Source of the DNA: Heyndrickxia camelliae
GTDB taxonomy: Bacteria; Bacillota; Bacilli; Bacillales; Bacillaceae_C
Length of the DNA: 64,000 nucleotides
Direction of reading: 5' to 3'
Assembly (NCBI RefSeq): GCF_002844575.1
Contig: NZ_PIQO01000002.1
Span: 62,001 to 126,000, forward strand
The translations under genes and the position numbers were made by a program. Of this stretch, positions 57,074 to 64,000 are shown piece by piece (the first letter of the stretch is position 1; every line of letters begins with the position of its first letter). The notes below the pieces were generated by a model, which saw only the letters and a list, made by a program, of their open reading frames with translations, made no database searches and was not told where the DNA came from.

Positions 57074-57940
57074 CTAGTTTTTTTTGAAACCTTCCCCAAG
57101 TACCTCAAATGCATCCATAACAACGACAAATGCAGTTGGATCAAGACTTTTCACCAATTGTTTCAACTTTATGAACTCTGTCTGATCTACTACACACATG
57201 AGTACGGGTTTTTCACTTTCCGTAAATCCCCCATATGCTGATAGTTTTGTCACACCACGGTCAATTTTATTCAAAATACCTTCACGAATTTCTTGTTGTT
57301 TATCCGTAATAATTAAAGCTGTTTTGGAACGGCTAATGCCAATCTGTACAAGATCAATCGTTTTACTAGTAACAAATAGCCCAATCAGTGCATACAATGC
57401 TTTTTCGATATCAAACACGAATGCTGCGGATAACACGACAAGTCCATCAATGATGACAACACATGTCCCAAGTGTCAAACCTGAAAATTTATGAATAATT
57501 TGGGCTGCCAAGTCAGTGCCTCCTGTAGAGGCTTTTCCCCTAAAAACAATACCTAGTCCAAGACCAACCCCAACCCCACCAAATATAGCACCTAATAGTG
57601 GATCTTTGGTCCAAGGCTCCATATGTTCTGTTAAAAAGACAACAAAAGGTAAAAAAATAGTACCAACAAGCGTTTTCACCCCAAATTGAAAACCTAAAAA
57701 GATAATGCCTGCAATAAATAACGGAATGTTAAACGCCCATTGAACATAGGCAGGCTTCCAACCAAATACCCCGTGTAAAATCGTACTGATGCCGCTTACT
57801 CCGCCGGATGCAACTTCATTGGGGAGTAAAAAAACATTAAAGGAAATAGCTATAATCGCTGATCCAATCAATATGTATATGTATTCCAATATTTTTGTTT
57901 GAACTTTATTTTCTTTTATTTCCCCTCTTGATTTCTTCAT
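57074..57940 (-). CDS. yvjA: YitT-family membrane protein (YvjA)
   Basis: 288 aa. Five TM segments ([23 protein letters not shown] near 32-54 and [20 protein letters not shown] near 134-153 are YitT signatures) and a C-terminal DUF2179 domain (about 205-288: [39 protein letters not shown]). Position between prfB and cccB matches yvjA. Function unknown for the family. Confidence 0.88.
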   Translation of the reverse strand: MKKSRGEIKENKVQTKILEYIYILIGSAIIAISFNVFLLPNEVASGGVSGISTILHGVFGWKPAYVQWAFNIPLFIAGIIFLGFQFGVKTLVGTIFLPFVVFLTEHMEPWTKDPLLGAIFGGVGVGLGLGIVFRGKASTGGTDLAAQIIHKFSGLTLGTCVVIIDGLVVLSAAFVFDIEKALYALIGLFVTSKTIDLVQIGISRSKTALIITDKQQEIREGILNKIDRGVTKLSAYGGFTESEKPVLMCVVDQTEFIKLKQLVKSLDPTAFVVVMDAFEVLGEGFKKN

Positions 57941-58035
57941 GTATTATCCCCTTCTATGTTGTGATAGACTTTCCGACAGAGAGTATAGCATGGGGGTGAT
58001 AGAGGTGTCTACATAGACATAGTTTTTATTTAAAC

Positions 58036-58077
58036 AAAAAACACTCATGCCTATTGTTCCTTGGCATAAGTGTTTTA
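58036..58077 (-). terminator. Terminator of prfB
   Basis: Minus-strand stem AAAACACTTATGCC/GGCATGAGTGTTTT with an 11-nt loop and Ts. Confidence 0.88.
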
Positions 58078-58080
58078 TTC

Positions 58081-59182
58081 TTAGGAAAGTCGAAAACGTA
58101 GATAAGCGTTGATAAATGGATCAATATCTCCATCCATGACGGCTTGAACTTTCCCGCTTTCTGTATTGGTGCGGTGATCTTTCACCATGGAGTATGGGTG
58201 GAAAACGTAGGAACGAATTTGACTTCCCCAGCCGATTTCCTTTTGTTCCCCGCGAATTTCTGCTAATTGCTTTTCTTTTTCTTCAATTTCGCGTTGATAC
58301 AGTTTTGCTTTTAACATACTCATTGCGGTTTCGCGGTTCTTAATTTGGGAACGCTCTGACTGACAGGACACAACGACACCGGTTGGAATATGTGTAATCC
58401 TCACCGCAGAGTCGGTTGTATTAATGTGCTGACCACCGGCTCCACTGGATCGATACGTGTCGATTCGAAGATCCTCTGTTCGAATATCAATTTCGATATC
58501 GTCATCAAATTCCGGCATTACTTCACAGGAAACAAAGGAAGTATGACGGCGGCCTGATGAGTCAAAAGGAGAAATACGGACTAAACGATGAACGCCTTTT
58601 TCCGCTTTTAAATATCCGTATGCATTATGGCCCTTAATTAACAATGTGACACTTTTAATTCCTGCTTCATCACCTGCTAGATAATCAAGAGTTTCTACTT
58701 TGAAGCCTTTCTTTTCACCCCAGCGTGTATACATTCTAAGCAGCATAGAACCCCAGTCCTGAGACTCGGTTCCGCCGGCACCTGGATGAAGTTCTAGGAT
58801 TGCATTGTTTTTATCATAAGGCTCGCTTAATAAAAGCTGTAATTCAAACTCATTTAAACGAGTAACAAGTTCGTGAAGTTCCGATTCCAGCTCAGCATGC
58901 AATTCCGAATCCTCTTCTTCTTTTACTAGGTCATGAGTTAGCTCAAGATTCTCTTGTGTATCTACCAGTTCCTTATACTCATTCACTAAATCTTTTAAGC
59001 CATTTGCTTCGTTTATGACCTTTTGAGCACCTTGTTGATCGTTCCAAAAATTTGGTTCGAGCATAATTTCATCTAATTCTGCAATGCGGGCTTCTTTGTT
59101 TTCGAGGTCAAAGAGACCCCCTAAAATCCGCTAATTTCTTAGCTGTTTTTTCAAGTTCCGATCTAATTTCAAATAATTCCAT
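58081..59182 (-). CDS. prfB: Peptide chain release factor RF2 with programmed +1 frameshift
   Basis: Starts at ATG 59182 (GAGGTG 7 nt upstream) and reads [24 protein letters not shown] to an in-frame TGA at 59110-59108 (codon 25). The site is AGGGGG, TCT, CTT, TGA, C: an internal Shine-Dalgarno, the slippery CTT and the weak TGAC stop, the standard RF2 autoregulatory frameshift. The +1 frame from 59109 continues with [16 protein letters not shown] to 58081. Total 366 aa. Codon-recognition SPF motif in [10 protein letters not shown] and the catalytic GGQ in [15 protein letters not shown]. Recognises UGA and UAA. Confidence 0.97.
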
Positions 59183-59342
59183 ATCATTTCACCTCATGTT
59201 GATTTCAAATACGTAAACGCCTCGATAATCGGCGTACGAATTATGGTATCCGTTCGCGAGCTGATGTTTACCCGCAAGAAGAGACGAGTAATCCGCTAGC
59301 CGATGTAGTCCTTTATTTTAAAGTAACTTCTATGTGACAAGA

Positions 59343-59386
59343 AATCGGAATCGCCTTGGTTAGTCTGGAGAGACGATTCCGAAATA
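59343..59386 (-). terminator. Hairpin downstream of secA
   Basis: Minus-strand TTTCGGAATCG/CGATTCCGATTTC stem with a long loop, 16 nt after the secA stop; weak T tail. The rest of 59183-59342 shows no gene. Confidence 0.6.
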
Positions 59387-59401
59387 ATTCAGTGTAAAAT
59401 A

Positions 59402-61915
59402 TTAAAGATTTTTCCCATGACATTGCTTATATTTTTTCCCGCTTCCGCATGGGCAAAGAGCATTTCGGCCGATATCCTGTTTCTTTCTAACAGGCTTTTT
59501 CTTAACAGTTTCACCATCTTCCTTTGGATTAACCGCTTGGCCTTTCGCTACCTCTTCACGTTGTAGGTTGTTACGAATTTCCGCCTTCATGATATATTTA
59601 GCCGCATCCTCTTCAATGGCCATAACCATTGATTCAAACATAGCAAAACCTTCACTTTGATATTCACGAAGCGGATCGACTTGTCCGTAAGCACGTAAAT
59701 GAATACCTTGGCGCAAATGCTCCATTGCATCAATATGATCAATCCATTTCGTATCCACAGCTCGAAGAAGAACAACCTTTTCAAATTCGCGCATTTGTTC
59801 AGAGCCTAGTGATTCCTCTTTTTGATCATAATCCTTTTTCACTTTTTCAAAGATAAGATCCACCATTTCCTCTGGCTCTTTGCCAAGGAAATCGTTCGCA
59901 GATACAGCACCTTCTTGTAAAAGATTACCGTGTACAAAATCTACAAGTCCTTGCAGATTCCAATTTTCTTCATCTTCGTTCCTAGGTGTATGAATGTCAA
60001 CTGCACGTTCAATTACTCTTTTGATCATATTTTCTACAATATCACGAAGATTTTCGGAATCGATAACTTCATTACGTTGATTGTAAATAATCTCACGTTG
60101 TTGGCGAAGCACATCATCATATTGCAATAGCTGCTTACGTGCATCAAAGTTATTACCTTCCACACGTTTTTGTGCAGATTCAACCGCTCTAGATACCATC
60201 TTACTTTGGATAGGCTGTGAGTCATCCATTCCTAGTCTCTGCATCATATTCTTCATATTATCAGAACCGAAACGGCGCATCAATTCATCTTCCATAGATA
60301 GATAAAATTGTGTAATACCAGGATCCCCTTGACGTCCTGAACGTCCGCGGAGCTGATTATCGATACGGCGAGATTCATGACGCTCAGTACCAATAACAGC
60401 AAGACCGCCAAGTTCTACGACACCTTCTCCAAGCTTGATATCAGTACCACGCCCCGCCATGTTCGTTGCAATAGTTACGGAACCTTTTTCACCTGCAAGA
60501 GCAATAATTTCAGCTTCACGTTCATGATTTTTCGCATTCAAGACGTTATGTCGAATGCCTTTTTTCGATAAATATTGAGAAATTAATTCCGATGTTTCAA
60601 TTGCCACGGTACCAACGAGGACTGGCTGCCCCTTTTTATGACGGGCTGCAATATCTTCCACCACTGCACGGAATTTACCATCCATAGTAGCGTAAATTAA
60701 ATCTGGACGGTCATCACGGGCAATAGGTTTGTTTGTCGGAATAACAATAACCCTCATATTATAAATATTACGGAATTCCTCTTCTTCCGTTTTCGCTGTA
60801 CCCGTCATCCCGGCAAGCTTTTCATACATACGGAAATAGTTCTGGAACGTAATTGTCGCCATGGTCATACTTTCATTTTGAATTTCTACCGCTTCTTTTG
60901 CTTCAATCGCTTGATGCAATCCATCACTGAAACGGCGGCCCTTCATTAAACGACCAGTAAATTGGTCAACGATAACAATTTCTCCGTCTTGCACCACATA
61001 ATCCACATCGATATGCATCGATACATTTGCTTTTAAAGCCTGATTGATATGATGGTTCAATGTTACATGATTAATATCAAACAAGTTTTCAATTCCAAAA
61101 GAACGCTCTGCCTTACTGATTCCTTCCTCTGTTAACTGAACACTTTTAGTTTTTTCATCATAAGTATAATCTTCTTCTTTTTTCAATGTACGAACGAATG
61201 CATTAGCTTGAATATAAAGATTGGTTGACTTTTGTGCCTGTCCGGAAATGATTAATGGTGTACGAGCCTCGTCAATTAAGATGGAGTCAACCTCATCAAT
61301 AATCGCAAAATGAAGTGGTCTTTGTACCCTCTGCTCTCTATATAAAACCATATTGTCACGAAGATAGTCGAAACCAAATTCATTATTTGTTCCATACGTA
61401 ATATCCGCCGCATATGCCTCTTGTTTTTCTTCACTGGACATACTGTTGAGATTCAACCCTACAGTTAATCCTAAAAAGTTATATAGCTGACCCATTTCCG
61501 TTGCGTCACGGGTAGCCAAATATTCATTGACTGTTACGACGTGTACACCTTTACCGGATAGAGCATTCAAATAAACAGGCATCGTTGCTGTTAACGTTTT
61601 ACCTTCACCTGTTTTCATTTCAGAGATGTTCCCTTCATGTAGGGAAATACCACCCATCAGCTGAACATGATATGGGTACAGCCCAAGCACACGGCGTGCC
61701 CCTTCTCGAACAACTGCAAATGCTTCCACTAATAAATCATCTAAAGTTTCACCTTTTTGATAGCGTTCTTTAAATTCCTCCGTCTTTTCACGAAGCTGAT
61801 CATCAGATAACTTCTCCATATCAGAGGCTAATTGCTCAATTTGATTTGCTAACTTATCTAGACGCTTAATTTCGCGTTTATTTGCATCAAAAACCTTTTC
61901 TAAAAATGCAACCAT
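59402..61915 (-). CDS. secA: Preprotein translocase ATPase SecA
   Basis: 837 aa. Walker [13 protein letters not shown] (about 101-112), DEAD-box [15 protein letters not shown] (about 207), preprotein cross-linking domain, second motor half with [16 protein letters not shown] and [11 protein letters not shown] (about 524), and a C-terminal SEC-C zinc motif [13 protein letters not shown]. Drives protein export through SecYEG. Adjacent to prfB as in B. subtilis. Confidence 0.97.
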   Translation of the reverse strand: MVAFLEKVFDANKREIKRLDKLANQIEQLASDMEKLSDDQLREKTEEFKERYQKGETLDDLLVEAFAVVREGARRVLGLYPYHVQLMGGISLHEGNISEMKTGEGKTLTATMPVYLNALSGKGVHVVTVNEYLATRDATEMGQLYNFLGLTVGLNLNSMSSEEKQEAYAADITYGTNNEFGFDYLRDNMVLYREQRVQRPLHFAIIDEVDSILIDEARTPLIISGQAQKSTNLYIQANAFVRTLKKEEDYTYDEKTKSVQLTEEGISKAERSFGIENLFDINHVTLNHHINQALKANVSMHIDVDYVVQDGEIVIVDQFTGRLMKGRRFSDGLHQAIEAKEAVEIQNESMTMATITFQNYFRMYEKLAGMTGTAKTEEEEFRNIYNMRVIVIPTNKPIARDDRPDLIYATMDGKFRAVVEDIAARHKKGQPVLVGTVAIETSELISQYLSKKGIRHNVLNAKNHEREAEIIALAGEKGSVTIATNMAGRGTDIKLGEGVVELGGLAVIGTERHESRRIDNQLRGRSGRQGDPGITQFYLSMEDELMRRFGSDNMKNMMQRLGMDDSQPIQSKMVSRAVESAQKRVEGNNFDARKQLLQYDDVLRQQREIIYNQRNEVIDSENLRDIVENMIKRVIERAVDIHTPRNEDEENWNLQGLVDFVHGNLLQEGAVSANDFLGKEPEEMVDLIFEKVKKDYDQKEESLGSEQMREFEKVVLLRAVDTKWIDHIDAMEHLRQGIHLRAYGQVDPLREYQSEGFAMFESMVMAIEEDAAKYIMKAEIRNNLQREEVAKGQAVNPKEDGETVKKKPVRKKQDIGRNALCPCGSGKKYKQCHGKNL

Positions 61916-62387
61916 CCATAACGCTCCTTTATCATCAACTGTGAGAGGTATTTATTAAGGCCGTCTCTTAAAGCACCAATTTGTCACTCCTGAAGGCGAC
62001 AACCGAATAAACATCTCTAATGTGGACAGGTTTGACCGGCCATTATAAGAAAAGATGACCCGAAATGTAGTCTATAACCATTTATATACATTCTGTACGG
62101 ATTCAAAAAAATCCTCTCACACGACATGCCAATTATACTACTTATTAAATTTTAACATTTTAACCTATGAAGTGACAACCAAAGAGGTGAAGTGGATTGC
62201 GGGGAAAAGGAAGTTTTTATGGTAATTTTAAGTGGATATAAGAACCCTTGTTGTGTTTCTGTACCGAAATGGGCTATTTTTCTATATTTACAAACGTACG
62301 TTATTAGTGAAGATTGCGGTGATATTGAGTATTTATTTCTAAATAACGGACTCAGGATCCGCTTAGGAGCTCGCATACTGACGCATA
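61916..62387. other. Upstream region of secA and intergenic DNA, no gene seen
   Basis: About 470 nt without a credible coding region. It contains AATAACGGACTCAGGATCCG (62342-62361), similar to ATAACGGAACTAGAATCCGCC at 33488-33508, perhaps a degenerate dispersed intergenic repeat. Confidence 0.4.
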
Positions 62388-62422
62388 TAAAAAAGCAAGT
62401 GCTCCATCATCAGCACTTGCCT
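62388..62422 (-). terminator. Terminator of the chromate transporter pair
   Basis: Minus-strand stem GGCAAGTGCT/AGCACTTGCT with an 8-nt loop followed by six Ts. Confidence 0.87.
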
Positions 62423-62429
62423 TTAAAAA

Positions 62430-62963
62430 TTAATTTCCTAAGAAAATTGCTCCATATACTAACGCTCCACCAATCACATATACGGGGCTAACCTTCCATT
62501 TTTCTAACAATAATAAACTTACAATTCCGATAATCGCTGTTTGAACTATTCCAACACCTTTATAGGAGGTTGTAAAAAAGTCAATTGTCATAACTCCTAA
62601 TAAAACTGCAATAGCCGGACGTACCAGCTTCGTCATGTTTTTAACTTTATTTGTGTCTTTGAATTTCATTAGAATTCCGAGGAGTGCAATGATTAAGATT
62701 AGAGAAGGGGCAACACATGCGAATAATGCTATGATAGCACCTAGCACCCCGCCCTGTGCATAGCCGATATACCCAGCCATCTTCGTTGCAATCGGTCCAG
62801 GCAAAGCATTTCCAAGTGCCACTATCTCACTAAATTCATGAACCGAAAACCAGCCGTAACGATCTACTACCTCATTTTCCAGAAGAGGAATCGTTGCAGG
62901 TCCACCTCCATATCCTAGAAGGTTCGCCATAAAATTCGCTAAGAAAATCTGCCAGTATATCAT
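62430..62963 (-). CDS. ywrB: Chromate transporter, short-chain subunit (YwrB/ChrB-type half)
   Basis: 177 aa, half-size CHR family. Six hydrophobic segments; the family motif LGYGGGPATIPLLENEVV (about 16-33) and ALGNALPGPIATKMAGYIGY (about 49-68). Short CHR proteins work as a pair with the half encoded just upstream, and the two genes overlap by ATGA. Expected to export chromate, though natural substrate may be sulfate-like or unknown. Confidence 0.9.
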   Translation of the reverse strand: MIYWQIFLANFMANLLGYGGGPATIPLLENEVVDRYGWFSVHEFSEIVALGNALPGPIATKMAGYIGYAQGGVLGAIIALFACVAPSLILIIALLGILMKFKDTNKVKNMTKLVRPAIAVLLGVMTIDFFTTSYKGVGIVQTAIIGIVSLLLLEKWKVSPVYVIGGALVYGAIFLGN

Positions 62964-63520
62964 GATGCCTTCACCTGCTTTTCTTCCTTCTTATTTTTAG
63001 TAAGGAGTGCGGAACCAAGCAGACCAATTATTAAAATAGCGGGATGAATACCTAATACTTGCATCACCACAATACTGATAATAAGAAGAATAATTGTTGC
63101 AGTCCATCCCATGGTACTTTTCGATTTTTTGATAAAATCCCATGTCAAGACACCTAACATGACTCCGGCAATTGGAATTACCGCTTTGGACATTCCATTT
63201 ACCCAAGGCTTATCTTTGTAAGCATTTAATACGGTTAAAAAAATAATCAATAATACAACGGTAGGCAGTACGGTTCCTACTAGTGCGCTTAACATTCCCC
63301 AAAAGCCACCAACTCGCCAGCCAATATAACCTGACATTTTCGTATTGATAGGGCCTGGAAGAGTGTTCGCCAATGCCAAGATGTCGGAGAACTCATCATC
63401 ATCCATCCACTTATACGTTTCCACTACTTCTCTTTTCATAAGGGGGATTGCCGATAGTCCTCCGCCATACCCAAGCATTCCTGACCGGAAAAAGGCAACA
63501 AATATATCCCAAGATTTCAC
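62960..63520 (-). CDS. ywrA: Chromate transporter, short-chain subunit (YwrA-type half)
   Basis: 186 aa, GTG start with AAAGGA upstream. LGYGGGLSAIPLMKREVV (about 16-33) and ALANTLPGPINTKMSGYIGW (about 49-68), homologous to the next gene but with its own C terminus ending KKEEKQVKAS. The pair and the following gamma-glutamyltransferase reproduce the B. subtilis ywrA-ywrB-ywrD neighbourhood. Confidence 0.9.
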   Translation of the reverse strand: MKSWDIFVAFFRSGMLGYGGGLSAIPLMKREVVETYKWMDDDEFSDILALANTLPGPINTKMSGYIGWRVGGFWGMLSALVGTVLPTVVLLIIFLTVLNAYKDKPWVNGMSKAVIPIAGVMLGVLTWDFIKKSKSTMGWTATIILLIISIVVMQVLGIHPAILIIGLLGSALLTKNKKEEKQVKAS

Positions 63521-63668
63521 ATTATCACATTCCTTTTTTTGTCTCTTTCACTGTTGTTTTAGTTTGAGACTCCATTCCAAAAACGATTCAACTATATTTT
63601 ACGTGATGACCGACCTTAACCCTATGGAGAGCAAGGTCAATCATTTTTACTTTTTAAATTTAAAAAAT

Positions 63669-64000
63669 CTAATATACCGCAATGGAACCATCTGTTCTCG
63701 ATTCGGTTCCACCCATTAAAACACCTGTTACAGGGTCGCGCCAAATCACTTGCCCACGGCCAAAGCCTCCTCCATCGGTTGCAATTTGAATTTGATGACC
63801 TTTTCGCACTAATGCCTGTGCGATATGATTTGGAAAATGACATTCCACTTGAATTTTCTTTCCCTCTATCCACTGCCAGCGCGGTGCATCAAGTGCCGCC
63901 TGCGGATTCAAATGAAAATCAATCGTATTCATAATGACTTGGAAATGTCCTTGTGGCTGCATATATCCCCCCATTACCCCAAATGGCCCGACAGCTTCCT
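63669..64000 (-). CDS. ywrD: Gamma-glutamyltransferase-like protein (YwrD-like), 5' part cut by window edge
   Basis: About 110 C-terminal residues, entering at the right edge in frame EAVGPFGVMGGYMQPQGHFQ (family hallmark GxxGGxxxPQ), then NPQAALDAPRWQW and GFGRGQVIWRDPVTGVLMGGTESRTDGSI. This is the small-subunit end of a GGT-family N-terminal-nucleophile hydrolase; the catalytic Thr lies outside the window. The symbol rests on ywrA-ywrB synteny. Confidence 0.85.
   Translation of the reverse strand, partial: EAVGPFGVMGGYMQPQGHFQVIMNTIDFHLNPQAALDAPRWQWIEGKKIQVECHFPNHIAQALVRKGHQIQIATDGGGFGRGQVIWRDPVTGVLMGGTESRTDGSIAVY

Noticed and set aside
61955-62060. Possible structured RNA upstream of secA
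   Set aside because: Some GC-richer short complementary stretches, but no consistent fold, no terminator and no known motif.
62192-62491. 99-aa ORF upstream of secA
   Set aside because: It runs through the terminator and into the chromate transporter gene on the opposite strand; no RBS and no recognisable domain.

Overview
The window is chromosomal DNA of a low-GC, motile, Gram-positive bacterium, almost certainly a member of the Bacillaceae. The clearest signs are the block secA-prfB-yitT/yvjA-cccB-ftsE-ftsX (ctpB and minJ lie further along), a SAM-I riboswitch, SigD-type promoters in front of chemoreceptors, a 7-1-7 Fur box, KtrAB, and strong AGGAGG-type ribosome binding sites with frequent GTG/TTG starts. 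No prophage, integrase, transposase, tRNA or rRNA is visible.

Region 1 (1-8.1 kb and 11.2-17.7 kb) is a cell-envelope block: BcrC undecaprenyl-PP phosphatase (cut by the left edge), a divergent DedA protein fused to a degenerate PAP2 domain, a NodB-type deacetylase, two UgtP/MurG-like glycosyltransferases, an ECF sigma factor with its zinc-finger anti-sigma factor and a membrane partner, GT2/GtrA lipid-linked sugar enzymes, a PlsC-like acyltransferase, a YkoS-like DUF6044 membrane protein and GalU. Six near-identical ECF promoters, (T/C)GAAC-N17-(A/C)GTC, lie in front of bcrC, dedA-pap2, both UgtP-like genes, the GT2-gtrA pair and the sigma operon itself. This suggests one autoregulated regulon for undecaprenyl-phosphate recycling and envelope glycosylation. 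A Zn/Co-type P1B ATPase with a CzrA-like repressor sits inside this block.

Region 2 (17.7-33.4 kb) holds a broken phosphoesterase, a DHA2 multidrug exporter with a TetR regulator and paired operators, a small secreted His-rich protein, two chemoreceptors, two cation/H+ antiporter-type transporters, KtrA-KtrB, SpeG, a LysE exporter and an amino-acid permease. The two antiporter-type genes have leader RNAs sharing the block GGAGGAGCCTGTCA ahead of an intrinsic terminator, a candidate cis-acting RNA switch.

Region 3 (33.5-38.8 kb) holds an acyl-CoA thioesterase and acyl-CoA synthetase pair, then minJ and ctpB. Between ctpB and the ftsEX side lies about 14 kb of other genes: a 1-kb array of about 21 imperfect 52-nt tandem repeats, a SAM-riboswitch-controlled metY-metX-hom operon, a second Cys/Met PLP enzyme, cardiolipin synthase, relics of a two-component system, and a Fur-controlled siderophore uptake locus with a ferredoxin-NADP-reductase-like enzyme.

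Region 4 (53.1-64 kb) is an EnvC-like M23 protein, ftsX, ftsE, cytochrome c-551, a YitT-family protein, prfB with its programmed +1 frameshift, secA, a split two-gene chromate transporter, and the C-terminal end of a gamma-glutamyltransferase cut by the right edge.
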